A DNA stretch of 41,464 nt, taken from CAYXTI01 sp964468495. GTDB lineage: Bacteria > Pseudomonadota > Alphaproteobacteria > Rickettsiales > Rickettsiaceae. A model generated the notes under the pieces. That model searched no databases. It was not told where the DNA came from and worked only from the letters and a program-made list of their open reading frames with translations. The stretch is taken from the NCBI GenBank assembly GCA_964468495.1, contig CAYXTI010000007.1, positions 1-41,464 of the forward strand. The letters are read 5' to 3'. Of this stretch, positions 16,521-25,281 are shown piece after piece. The translations under genes and the position numbers were made by a program. How positions within the stretch are numbered: the first letter of the stretch is position 1; every line of letters starts with the position of its first letter.

Positions 16521-16714
16521 TAAATATGGTAAGGCTATTGTGATTAGCTGCAGATTGTACACAATAGTTAAAGGTTAATCTGACAGGGTCCTTTTGAGGA
16601 TATATGTCTCCTTTATTAAGAACAGTTATCTGTTCTTTCTTTCCTCCTCAGCTGTTCAGATTAACTTTACCTAATAACTTAAACAGCGCCTTTGTGCCTC
16701 TAAGCCCATATTTA
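16521..16714 (+). ncRNA. Structured small RNA candidate, about 195 nt (6S-like?)
   Basis: Several strong helices nest in one unit. The outer stem pairs 16521-16529 with 16706-16714 (9 bp). A hairpin pairs 16535-16542 with 16560-16567 (8 bp, 17-nt loop). The main arm pairs 16571-16586 with 16652-16668 (about 16 bp, one bulge, one G:U). Inside it 16596-16600 may pair with 16645-16649 around a large asymmetric bubble, capped by the perfect hairpin GAACAG-TTAT-CTGTTC at 16620-16635. Base composition is visibly richer in G and C than the flanks, and no reading frame runs through. Size, single long arm with an internal bubble and a consensus promoter recall 6S RNA, but I cannot confirm that family. 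Motifs of tmRNA, RNase P RNA and SRP RNA are absent. Ends are inferred from the outer stem. Confidence 0.6.
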
Positions 16715-17023
16715 TTTAATATTAAACATCATACTATTCTTTTCTAAGTATTATTAAATAATAACATACTGTCTATAGTGAGACATAATAATAAATTATA
16801 TTAAGTATATTTTTTACAGCATTAATGTGCTATTCGTGTTAATTCATATAGCTTATTAAGCACAATATCTCTAGTAACCGCTCTCCATCCTAAAGTTCTA
16901 ATCTTCTAAAATTAAGCAATATATTATTTTAGAGAAGATGTTTAGTTTACAATATATTATTAAATTGCTATTATCTGATACCTAATTAGTATACTCTATA
17001 ATATAGCTAAAAATTATTTTAAA
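16715..17023. other. Leader region before uvrD with one long hairpin
   Basis: No gene is seen in these 309 bases. An inverted repeat pairs 16901-16912 with 16926-16939 (12 bp with a two-base bulge, 13-nt loop). The 11-mer CAATATATTAT occurs twice, at 16917-16927 and 16950-16960, and AGCAAT/ATTGCT at 16915-16920 and 16964-16969 could form an alternative pairing. This might be a uvrD leader structure. No LexA-type box is recognised. Confidence 0.35.
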
Positions 17024-19195
17024 ATGTTACTTCAGAATAAAATTTTTCTGGATTTAAATATAAACCAGCAAGAAGCTGTAAACCATACAGAAGGCCCTAT
17101 TCTAATACTTGCAGGAGCTGGAACAGGAAAAACAAAAGTATTAATTACAAAAATTGCATACTTAATTTTAAATAATATTGCTACACCTGATCAAATTTTA
17201 GCAGTTACCTTTACAAACAAAGCTGCACAAGAAATGCTAAGTAGAATAAATAGCATCATATCTGCAGATGGATTAAACATTGGAACTTTTCATGCAATTG
17301 CTACAAAGATGCTAAGACATAATATTGATTTATTAAATATAGAAAGATTATCATCTAATTTTTCAATCATTAATCAAGATGATCAAATAAAAACTATAAA
17401 AAGTGTTATTAATAATAATAATATTGACAGCAAATTATATACTCCTAAATTAATTTACAGCATAATATCAAAATGGAAAGATCAGGGATTATTTTCAAAT
17501 CAAATAAAAGAGTATGATTTAAAATTTCTAAAACAAAAAATAGCTCACCTAGTCTATACTGAATATCAAAAGAAAATACAATTATCTAATAATGTTGATT
17601 TTGGAGATTTATTAATGTATTGCAACCAATTATTAATAAATAACCCCCAAATTTTAGATTATTATCATAATAAAATAAGGTATATTTTTATTGATGAATA
17701 TCAAGATACAAATATTAGTCAATATATATGGGCACGCATACTAGCTAGTAAATATAAAAATATATGTTGTGTAGGAGATGATGATCAATCTATATATAGT
17801 TGGAGAGGAGCAGAAATACAAAATATTTTAAGATTTTCACATGATTTTACTAATGCTAAAATAGTAAAACTAGAACAAAACTATCGTTCTAGTTCATATA
17901 TTTTAGAAGTAGCTTATAATATTATTAAACATAATAAGGACAGACATGAAAAAAAATTATGGACAGAATATAATACTGGAGAAAAAATAAAAATTATCTC
18001 TTGCTGGAGTGATAAAGAAGAAGCATACTTTATTACATCTGAAATAAAAAAATATATTAGTTTAAAAAAATATAAAGCAAGTGATGCAGCAATATTAATT
18101 AGAGCAAGTTTTCAAACAAGGGCTTTTGAAGAGGTTTTTATTAATAATGCCATCCCTTATAAAATAATAGGAGGAACTAGATTTTATGAAAGAGCAGAAA
18201 TCAAAGATATATTAAGCTATATTAGATTAAGCACTAATAATAATGATAATATAGCACTAGAGAGAATAATAAATGTTCCTAAAAGAAATATTGGTCCAAT
18301 TACTATTAATAAAATAAAAGACTATTCATATAATCACAATATTTCACTATTTGATTCTATAAATGAATTAATTAATCAAGGTTTCTTTACAGAAAAAGTA
18401 AAAAATAAATTAATACAATTTGTTGAGTTAATTAATATAACAACAGGAAATTTACATAAAGATTCTGCTTATAATGTCACTAAGGAAATATTAAATAAAT
18501 CAGGTTATTTAGATGTTTTAAAAAACGAAAAAACAGAAGAATCAAAAAATAAATTAGAAAACATTAATGAAATGCTAAGAGCTATTAGCGATTTTAATAA
18601 TATTAAGGATTTTATTGAGCACGCAAGCTTAGTCACTGATAATACTAGTACGCAAGTAGATTTTGGTGGAGTAATTACTATAATGACCTTACATGCAGCA
18701 AAAGGGCTTGAGTTCCCTTTAGTATTTCTCCCAGGATGGGAAGAAAATTTATTTCCACACCAAAAATCACTAACTATGGAAGGAGAAAAAGGTTTAGAGG
18801 AAGAGCGTAGATTAGCATATGTAGGAATTACTCGAGCTAAACATGATTTATATATTACATATGCTGAAAATAGAAAAATATTTACAGAAATTAATCAAAC
18901 ATTACCATCTAGATTTTTATCAGAGATACCAAATGAATTATGTATTAGGAAGTCATCAATAAGTAAAATCAACTATAGTAAAAATAGTCCTAAATATTCT
19001 TATAATCAGCAAATAAATAATCAAGATTTAAATCTTGATCAAATGATATTAAAGAAAAAGCAACCTGGGGATAAAGTAAAACATTCAAAATTCGGTTATG
19101 GAATTATATTAAAAAAGCAAGGAAGTAATTTAGAAATATTATTTGAAAATAATATTTTAAAAACTATAAAAGAAGACTATATTACAGCTATATAG
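17024..19195 (+). CDS. uvrD: ATP-dependent DNA helicase UvrD/PcrA
   Basis: Superfamily 1A 3'-5' helicase acting in nucleotide excision repair, mismatch repair and removal of stalled complexes. The 723-residue protein contains the Q-motif region NQQEAVNH (about 14-21), Walker A LAGAGTGKTKV (29-39), the Walker B box FIDEYQDTN near 222-230, motif III VGDDDQSIYSWRGAE near 250, motif IV QNYRSS, motif V TLHAAKGLEFPLVFLPGWEE and motif VI EERRLAYVGITRAKHDLYI. The C-terminus GDKVKHSKFGYGIILKKQG is the Tudor-like domain typical of UvrD/PcrA, known in PcrA to bind RNA polymerase. All motifs are intact. It stands alone, convergent with the dsbA-like gene. Confidence 0.96.
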   Translation: MLLQNKIFLDLNINQQEAVNHTEGPILILAGAGTGKTKVLITKIAYLILNNIATPDQILAVTFTNKAAQEMLSRINSIISADGLNIGTFHAIATKMLRHNIDLLNIERLSSNFSIINQDDQIKTIKSVINNNNIDSKLYTPKLIYSIISKWKDQGLFSNQIKEYDLKFLKQKIAHLVYTEYQKKIQLSNNVDFGDLLMYCNQLLINNPQILDYYHNKIRYIFIDEYQDTNISQYIWARILASKYKNICCVGDDDQSIYSWRGAEIQNILRFSHDFTNAKIVKLEQNYRSSSYILEVAYNIIKHNKDRHEKKLWTEYNTGEKIKIISCWSDKEEAYFITSEIKKYISLKKYKASDAAILIRASFQTRAFEEVFINNAIPYKIIGGTRFYERAEIKDILSYIRLSTNNNDNIALERIINVPKRNIGPITINKIKDYSYNHNISLFDSINELINQGFFTEKVKNKLIQFVELINITTGNLHKDSAYNVTKEILNKSGYLDVLKNEKTEESKNKLENINEMLRAISDFNNIKDFIEHASLVTDNTSTQVDFGGVITIMTLHAAKGLEFPLVFLPGWEENLFPHQKSLTMEGEKGLEEERRLAYVGITRAKHDLYITYAENRKIFTEINQTLPSRFLSEIPNELCIRKSSISKINYSKNSPKYSYNQQINNQDLNLDQMILKKKQPGDKVKHSKFGYGIILKKQGSNLEILFENNILKTIKEDYITAI

Positions 19196-19253
19196 CTAAT
19201 ACTAGACTAATTATATTTATTATATAATAATGATTTTACCTATAACTTATACA

Positions 19254-19270
19254 AGATTAATAATTAATCT
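19254..19270. repeat. Seven-bp stem between uvrD and the dsbA-like gene
   Basis: AGATTAA (19254-19260) and TTAATCT (19264-19270) form a perfect stem with a three-base loop, in the 81-base gap where two genes end tail to tail. It could mark transcript ends of either gene, but no long T-run follows on either side. Confidence 0.3.
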
Positions 19271-19276
19271 CCTAAA

Positions 19277-20098
19277 TTATCCTTTTTTTGCAGCTGCTTG
19301 ATCACGAAGCTGTTTTATTATTAATTGTAATTTTTCTAACCCAACCACCCCTGTTATAACCCTTCCATTGATAATATAAACAGGAACACCAGTTAATCCT
19401 ATAGTATGAAAAGAATTATTATTAACTTCAATATTGTCTATAATAGTATGATTATTAATTTCTTTTTCTATAATATTAAAATTAATTGAATTTTGTTCTA
19501 AAAACATTTTTATACTTTTTAAATTAAAACTATTCATTTTCATTAAAAAATTATGTATTAATAAAAATTTATCGCTATTATTACGATATATGGCTAAAGC
19601 TAATTGAGAAAAATACATTGACTGATTACCTAAAGCAGAAATAGGACGTAAAATAATTTGGATATTTTGATCCAAAGCTAATATTTGGTTATTATATTCA
19701 TGTGCTTGTTTGCAATAACCACAGCTATAATCATAAAACATAATTATGGTTATATCTGGATTATTTTTGTTGCCAATTTTTATAGGTATTCCAGTTGTCA
19801 CTAATAAATTAGTATTAACTACTTGTTTATTAGAAAATACATTTGATAATAATAAATTATTATGGTTTATATAATTATTTATTGAATCAAAAAGTATTTT
19901 TGGGTTATTAATAATATATTCTTCAACTAAACGCATTATGGTTTCTTTGTAATCACTATTACCATCATTAGAGATAATCTCTTTCTTATTATTTATTGGT
20001 ATAAAAACTGAAGTAGGTACACGAATATTTTTATATATCATTAAGATAACTAGCAACATAAAAATAAATAATAGTAATATTAATATTTTTTTGTGCAT
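19277..20098 (-). CDS. DsbA-family thiol-disulfide oxidoreductase
   Basis: Periplasmic thioredoxin-fold protein that introduces or shuffles disulfide bonds in exported proteins. The 273 residues begin with an N-terminal hydrophobic segment (about 4-22, ILILLLFIFMLLVILMIY), either a signal peptide or a membrane anchor. An Asn-rich linker and a short helical region (50-95) with the VEEYIINNPKILFDSI segment follow, typical of Com1/DsbA-like proteins of Rickettsiales. The thioredoxin domain runs from about 108 to 265, with the active site CGYC at 126-129 and the cis-Pro loop GVPVYI (Pro239). The tail DQAAAKKG is short and polar. No DsbB is visible here. A disulfide reductase or isomerase role cannot be excluded from the motif alone. 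Confidence 0.85.
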   Translation of the reverse strand: MHKKILILLLFIFMLLVILMIYKNIRVPTSVFIPINNKKEIISNDGNSDYKETIMRLVEEYIINNPKILFDSINNYINHNNLLLSNVFSNKQVVNTNLLVTTGIPIKIGNKNNPDITIIMFYDYSCGYCKQAHEYNNQILALDQNIQIILRPISALGNQSMYFSQLALAIYRNNSDKFLLIHNFLMKMNSFNLKSIKMFLEQNSINFNIIEKEINNHTIIDNIEVNNNSFHTIGLTGVPVYIINGRVITGVVGLEKLQLIIKQLRDQAAAKKG

Positions 20099-20243
20099 AA
20101 AAATAAGCTAATGTTAAATTAAGAATTCTATTCTTATACTATCCTAGTTATTAGTGAATTTGCAAAAGAAAATATTATTTTTAATAAAAAATATATAATA
20201 TATGCTAAAAATTAATAATAAAATAGAACTATAAGAACTAGAA

Positions 20244-23200
20244 CTATAAGCTACAATAATTTTTTACTAGTTTAGTTAGTGTATAATAATCAAATTGTCC
20301 ATTTGATAATAATGGTATTTTTTTCAAATGAATTATTCGTTTAGGAGTATAAAACTTAGATAGGGATAATCTTTTTATAGCTAAATTAATATCAGTTAAA
20401 TGTAAACTATTATTTGTAGTAACTAAGATGATATTTTGATTAGTACTTTCTGGCACAGCTGGTGTAGTAGATATAAGTAAAGCAATATTATCACTAGTAG
20501 GATCTATATAATCTACTATGGATTCAAGTATATATAAAAAGATAACCCGATCATCAACTTTAATAAACCTTGTAAAATGATCAAGTATTGTTATATAACC
20601 TTCATTATCAACACTAACAATATCACCTGTATCATACCATTTAGATTTAGTTTTAACTCCATTCTCTTCTACAGCAATATTAGGACCCTTTATATATAAT
20701 TTACCATAATTATTATTAACACCACTTACAGGACATAAATAATAATCAATATTTGGCATTAATCTTCCCACAGTTTCCTTTTTATTATACATAGGAGTAT
20801 TCATAGCAATAACAGCAGATGCTTCAGTTAAAGAGTAACTATTAAATATACGTACTCCAAACTTCTCAAACCATAATTGTGAAGTATAAGATGTTAACTT
20901 ATTGCCTGCGGCTATTACATAACGTAAAGTATAAAAATCATAAGAATTAGCAAATGAAACATATTCTCTTAACCAAATATTATTACCTAATAAAATAGTA
21001 GCTCCGATATAGTATACTAATTCAGGGATTATTTTATAATGCATTGGTGAGGGATAAAGATAAGTTTTGACACCTGCTAAATTAGATAATATCATGTACA
21101 TTAACCCAATACAGGATGATATAGGAAAAGCATTAAATATAATATCTCTTCTATTAATATCAATACAAGATAAAATTTGGCTTTTATTATATAGTATATT
21201 GTTATGTGAAAGATAAACCAATTTTGCTAAACCTTGTACTCCTACAGTAATTAATACTACTGCAGTTTTATCACTATTTTGATCTAAACAAATATAGTTA
21301 TAGTAAATAGTAGGGAATAAAGTAGCAAGAATAAAATTAATAATTTTATTCTTTAATGTAAATAAAGATTGGAAATCTTCTAAAAAAACTACATTTATCT
21401 TATGCATTTTTAGATGATTAATTAAATTGCTTTGATTTAATTTTTTAATAAAATCTTTACTAGTATAGATAGTATTAATATTAGCTTTTTCACAGCATTG
21501 TAGAATTAACATTACACCAATAGCAATATCAATTATAACTGGAATAAGGCCAACTGCTTGAAAAGCCCAAAAGATAATATTACTATCTGCTATAGTTGGC
21601 ATCATAAGGCCTATAAATTTATTATTATTATATTTTTTATTACTAATAATAATTTTTCCTAATAGAAAAGACCGGTTAATTAAGAATCGATAACTAATAT
21701 TTTTATAATATATATCTTGGACTATATTAGAGTTTATGCTATAGGTTTTTGCGGAGTTAATTAGCTGAGAAAATAAAGTAGTGTTGTTATTAGAGCCTGC
21801 AATAATCAATTTAGTCATAACATCATATAAAGATTTAGTTAAATATTCTCTTATTACTTTTTTATCTAAAGTAGAATCATGATTAATTTTAATAGGAGAT
21901 AATATAGTAATTTTAATTTTAGGCCTTATTGAGAATGATCCATTCATGATCTTTCTAATCTTAGAAAATATAGTAAACTGGGTTCCATCAATATAAACAG
22001 GTAAAATATCAGCTTTAGTGGTATGAGCTATTATAGCTGGCCCTTGATAAATTTTCATTAAAGATCCTGTAGCACTTGTTCTTCCTTCTGGAAAAATAAC
22101 AATTTTATTTCCTTGATTAATTTGATTGATAATTTCTCTTATAGCAAGAGGACTATTAGGATCTATAGAAAAAGTTTTGATAATTGATAAAAATGGTCTA
22201 ACCCACCATAACTTAGATATTCTAGAATTAATAGCAAACATAGTATAACTTGGCATATAAGTCGCTATTATTGGTGGATCAATATAAGAAAAATGATTAG
22301 ATACAATTATAGTTTTATTTCCTGTTTTATAAAAATTTTTTAACCCTTTTACTTCAATATTATATAACAATCCTAATATTAGTTTAAAAAAAAGTTGCCA
22401 TATTTTAAATGGAATCAACCTTTGAAATAACTTTTTAGATAGAAAAAAAACAATAATTAAATTCAATATTGAAAAAATAGAACTTAGCAATACTAATGAG
22501 TGAAATTGATTAAATAATATAACACTAGTTAATAAAAATAGCCCTAAAAATAAACTACTACCTAAATTAGTAATAACTATTATTTGGCTAATATTTTTTG
22601 TCTTAGAATAGCGTTGTAATATTAAAAATAAAAAAATTATATATATAGTAGCAAATATCGAAATAAGAATTCCATCAATTATTAAGAGTAAACATAGGAA
22701 ACTGTTATTAAAGGTTGCAAATAAAATATTATCATGATAATCCAAATAAAGTAATCTATCTATAATAAATGAGTAACTAATATTTAAACCCACTAATAGT
22801 AGAGTAAGAAGAAAAAGATAATTAGTGTTAGCTGTTTTTTTTAAAATCTTCTTATCAAATAATAAATAACCAATTATAACTCCTATAGGAAATACTATTG
22901 ATAACAATTTATGTACTTGATAATTAATTTTTAATTTAATTATCAAAGGAAAAAAATACATTATAAGTACAACAATTATCAAATAGTAAGTAATAGCTAG
23001 TATTACCATAGCTATTATGATTCTCAGATTAGTATCTTTACCAATTAAAATAGCTGTTTTCCAATAATTAAAATGAGATATTTCTTTGATAGTATTGATT
23101 TTTTTTGAAAAAAAAATAATTTTAATATCAATGAAAACTAATAATAGCATAATACAGATCGCTATTATATTATTATAAATATAAAAACATAAAAAATTTC

Positions 23201-23666
23201 CAAAAATAATAGATATAGATCCAGCTAATAATTTAATAAAATTATTAAAGTTACTAGTAAAAAAATAAGATTTTTTATAAGAAGTAATACTATATTGAAG
23301 TGCTATAATAACAGTAAAATAAATTGGTATAATTATACCACAAAATAGTAAAATAGATATTTTACTATAGTAAAAAGAAAAAACTAATAATAGCATTATT
23401 AGAACTTCAAAAATTTTATTGTTTTTTAATAACCCTGATATTAAATATTTAGCAATAAGATTGAAAAATAAGCTATTAAGCAATATCTGAAAAGAAATAA
23501 AAAACAATATATAACTTACTAGAAAAAAAATAAAATATTGAGGAAAAAATTTAACATAAATATTAATCAAAGCAATAGCAATAATATAATACTTAAAGTA
23601 GATAAAAAAATAAGTGAAAAATATAAGAAAAAATCTTTTTTTATAAAAATCTAATAAAGAGATCAA
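20244..23666 (-). CDS. aas: MFS / lysophospholipid acyltransferase / acyl-ligase fusion (LplT-Aas type)
   Basis: One 1140-residue chain joins three parts. Residues 1-410 are a hydrophobic MFS-like domain with about 12 spans, like the lysophospholipid flippase LplT. Residues about 430-620 are a PlsC-type acyltransferase with the catalytic H-x4-D (His458, Asp463, in SNHFSYID) and FPEGR (525-529). Residues about 650-1138 are an AMP-binding acyl-ACP synthetase domain, recognisable by YSLTEAS (944-950) and YDTGD (1011-1015). Such proteins recover lysophospholipids at the inner membrane and re-acylate them. Here the ligase part is degenerate: the P-loop TSGSxG-x-PKG is TVGVQGLAKL (807-816), the GRxKR hinge is DHFTR, and the catalytic GTGK Lys is replaced by Gln (SNGQ, 1121-1124). 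Adenylation may therefore be lost. The start is TTG; no ATG occurs before Met91, well inside the membrane domain. Confidence 0.85.
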   Translation of the reverse strand: MISLLDFYKKRFFLIFFTYFFIYFKYYIIAIALINIYVKFFPQYFIFFLVSYILFFISFQILLNSLFFNLIAKYLISGLLKNNKIFEVLIMLLLVFSFYYSKISILLFCGIIIPIYFTVIIALQYSITSYKKSYFFTSNFNNFIKLLAGSISIIFGNFLCFYIYNNIIAICIMLLLVFIDIKIIFFSKKINTIKEISHFNYWKTAILIGKDTNLRIIIAMVILAITYYLIIVVLIMYFFPLIIKLKINYQVHKLLSIVFPIGVIIGYLLFDKKILKKTANTNYLFLLTLLLVGLNISYSFIIDRLLYLDYHDNILFATFNNSFLCLLLIIDGILISIFATIYIIFLFLILQRYSKTKNISQIIVITNLGSSLFLGLFLLTSVILFNQFHSLVLLSSIFSILNLIIVFFLSKKLFQRLIPFKIWQLFFKLILGLLYNIEVKGLKNFYKTGNKTIIVSNHFSYIDPPIIATYMPSYTMFAINSRISKLWWVRPFLSIIKTFSIDPNSPLAIREIINQINQGNKIVIFPEGRTSATGSLMKIYQGPAIIAHTTKADILPVYIDGTQFTIFSKIRKIMNGSFSIRPKIKITILSPIKINHDSTLDKKVIREYLTKSLYDVMTKLIIAGSNNNTTLFSQLINSAKTYSINSNIVQDIYYKNISYRFLINRSFLLGKIIISNKKYNNNKFIGLMMPTIADSNIIFWAFQAVGLIPVIIDIAIGVMLILQCCEKANINTIYTSKDFIKKLNQSNLINHLKMHKINVVFLEDFQSLFTLKNKIINFILATLFPTIYYNYICLDQNSDKTAVVLITVGVQGLAKLVYLSHNNILYNKSQILSCIDINRRDIIFNAFPISSCIGLMYMILSNLAGVKTYLYPSPMHYKIIPELVYYIGATILLGNNIWLREYVSFANSYDFYTLRYVIAAGNKLTSYTSQLWFEKFGVRIFNSYSLTEASAVIAMNTPMYNKKETVGRLMPNIDYYLCPVSGVNNNYGKLYIKGPNIAVEENGVKTKSKWYDTGDIVSVDNEGYITILDHFTRFIKVDDRVIFLYILESIVDYIDPTSDNIALLISTTPAVPESTNQNIILVTTNNSLHLTDINLAIKRLSLSKFYTPKRIIHLKKIPLLSNGQFDYYTLTKLVKNYCSL

Positions 23667-23671
23667 TTTAA

Positions 23672-23696
23672 TAGCTTATTTAAATTAAATAAGCTA
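23672..23696. promoter_or_regulatory. Perfect 11-bp palindrome just upstream of the fusion gene
   Basis: TAGCTTATTTA (23672-23682) and TAAATAAGCTA (23686-23696) are exact reverse complements around AAT. The element lies five bases upstream of the TTG start of the fusion gene and overlaps the transcription start predicted from the neighbouring promoter. It could be an operator, or as RNA a hairpin hiding the ribosome-binding region. No A/G-rich ribosome-binding site is visible in between. Confidence 0.5.
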
Positions 23697-23697
23697 A

Positions 23698-23726
23698 ATA
23701 CTATTGAATTTGATTTCTATTGTCAA
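23698..23726 (-). promoter_or_regulatory. aas: Candidate sigma70 promoter for the fusion gene
   Basis: On the minus strand TTGACA (23721-23726) and TAGTAT (23698-23703) are separated by exactly 17 bases. The same hexamer pair and spacing recurs before argS. It lies in the 88-base gap after coxC, so the fusion gene can be expressed independently of the cytochrome oxidase genes. Confidence 0.5.
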
Positions 23727-23754
23727 TAAAACAGACTAACAACAAGAATCATTA

Positions 23755-24567
23755 TTATCTACCTAAAATATAAACAAATATAAAAAGGAATAGCCATACA
23801 ACATCAACAAAATGCCAATACCAACTAGCAAACTCAAAACCTAAATATCCACCAGAAATAAAATCTCCTTTTTTAGCTCTAAAGAAACATACTAATAAAA
23901 ATATGATTCCAACAAATACATGAAAACCATGAAAACCAGTTGCTAAATAAAAATTTGATGCATAAATTCCATCAGAAAATTTAAATTTAGCATGATAATA
24001 TTCATAACACTGAAGAATAATAAATATAACTCCTAGTAAAACAGATAACCCTAATGCTTTAACAGAATTTTTTTGATCATGTTCTTCAACAGCATAATAA
24101 GCCCAAGTAACTGTAGTTCCAGACAATAATAAAATTAAAGTATTAATAAATGGTATACTCCAAGGATCCAAAGTTTCTATTCCAGCAGGAGGCCATACTC
24201 CTTTTTCTACTACCCATATTCCATCTAATATCCCTACAGGAAAATACTGAGCAGCAAAGAAAGAAAAAAATATACTAAAGAAAAGCATTATTTCTGTTAT
24301 TATAAATAATACCATTCCAATTCTTAATCCTACTCTTACTGGTCCAGTATGATGATTTTCAATTTTTCCTTCATCTATAACAGTTTTCCACCACTTCCAT
24401 AAGCAAACAAACAGAGTAAGTCCTCCGATAATTGTAAGATAATTACCAATAATATAATGATGAAACAATAAGACCAATCCTACAGCTAATATGAATACAG
24501 AAAGAGAAGTTAAGATAGGTAAAGGGCTTAAAGGAACCAAATGAAAAGGATGTTTTTTTGCTAACAT
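23755..24567 (-). CDS. ctaE: Cytochrome c oxidase subunit III
   Basis: Inner-membrane subunit of the aa3-type terminal oxidase; it stabilises subunit I and its proton uptake. The 270-residue, seven-span protein begins KKHPFHLVPLSPLPILTSL, typical of alphaproteobacterial and mitochondrial COX3. The conserved Glu of span III is in ITEIMLFFSIFFSFF, followed by WPPAGIETLDPWSIPFINT and GFHGFHVFVGIIFL. The end is ASWYWHFVDVVWLFLFIFVY. The length is normal. It follows ctaG, as in many Alphaproteobacteria, though subunits I and II are not in this window. Confidence 0.97.
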   Translation of the reverse strand: MLAKKHPFHLVPLSPLPILTSLSVFILAVGLVLLFHHYIIGNYLTIIGGLTLFVCLWKWWKTVIDEGKIENHHTGPVRVGLRIGMVLFIITEIMLFFSIFFSFFAAQYFPVGILDGIWVVEKGVWPPAGIETLDPWSIPFINTLILLLSGTTVTWAYYAVEEHDQKNSVKALGLSVLLGVIFIILQCYEYYHAKFKFSDGIYASNFYLATGFHGFHVFVGIIFLLVCFFRAKKGDFISGGYLGFEFASWYWHFVDVVWLFLFIFVYILGR

Positions 24568-24593
24568 ATTTTATATCTATAAAGCTTTTAATT

Positions 24594-24651
24594 TATATTC
24601 ATTAGCTATATATCATAACTATGATAATATATAAATATAAAAATGAATATA
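24594..24651. repeat. Nested A/T hairpin between ctaG and coxC
   Basis: An outer 9-bp stem pairs 24594-24602 with 24643-24651, and an inner 10-bp stem pairs 24607-24616 with 24621-24631 (one bulged A, four-base loop AACT). It fills the 147-base gap between ctaG and coxC. It may be a processing or stability element adjusting coxC relative to ctaG, or a chance product of the base composition. Confidence 0.4.
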
Positions 24652-24714
24652 TAGAAATAATTAAGAGAACTAAGTAATAATTATATTATAAATCTATTTC
24701 TTTTTATATAGATC

Positions 24715-25248
24715 CTAAAAAGAAAAATCTCTAACTTTATAAAAACTATAAGATAAAGTAATAGTATGGACATCCTTCATATCCTTATCTTTTTCAATAT
24801 CAGGATCTATATAAAAAGAAACTGGCATTATTGCCTTTTCTTTTGCTTTTAATAACTGTTCTTCAAAGCAAAAACAATGTATTTTTACAAAATATTTACC
24901 TGCTTTCATAGGTGTTACATTATACACAGCAGTTCCAATAATATCATTATCACTAATGTTTTCAGATTCATAAAAAATTAAAGTATTTTCTCCAGGAAGG
25001 ACATCAGCAAAAAGATGTTTTGGAACAAACCTCCAAGAAAGGTTTTTATCTATATTAGCATCAAATCTTACTCTAATTTTTTTTGATCCTTTAGAAAGAT
25101 TTTGAAATGTTTCTACATACTTAGTAGTTCCACCAAAACCAGTTGCTTTACAAAATAAATTATAAATAGGAACAGACGCAGCAGTTAACAATGACATACT
25201 TATTAACACACTAAATATAGTTAATACAGTTTTAATATTTTTACTCAT
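24715..25248 (-). CDS. ctaG: Cytochrome c oxidase assembly protein CtaG/Cox11
   Basis: Delivers copper to the CuB centre of cytochrome oxidase subunit I. The 177-residue protein has one N-terminal membrane span (about 7-27) and a periplasmic immunoglobulin-like domain. Conserved features are SVPIYNLFCKATGFGGT after the span and the copper-binding CFCF motif in VKIHCFCFEEQLL, then MPVSFYIDPDI and the final LSYSFYKV. All ligand cysteines are present. The gene lies 33 bases after the MFS gene and ahead of coxC. This matches the usual placement between oxidase genes. Confidence 0.96.
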   Translation of the reverse strand: MSKNIKTVLTIFSVLISMSLLTAASVPIYNLFCKATGFGGTTKYVETFQNLSKGSKKIRVRFDANIDKNLSWRFVPKHLFADVLPGENTLIFYESENISDNDIIGTAVYNVTPMKAGKYFVKIHCFCFEEQLLKAKEKAIMPVSFYIDPDIEKDKDMKDVHTITLSYSFYKVRDFSF

Positions 25249-25281
25249 ACTAATTTTTTTTAGTTACAAAAAAAATTGATT

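Noticed and set aside
16521..16714. tmRNA, RNase P RNA or SRP RNA identity for the structured RNA
   Set aside because: No tRNA-like T-arm, CCA end or tag frame; no RNase P conserved core; no SRP GGAAG/AGCAGC loop. These are ruled out on motif absence only.
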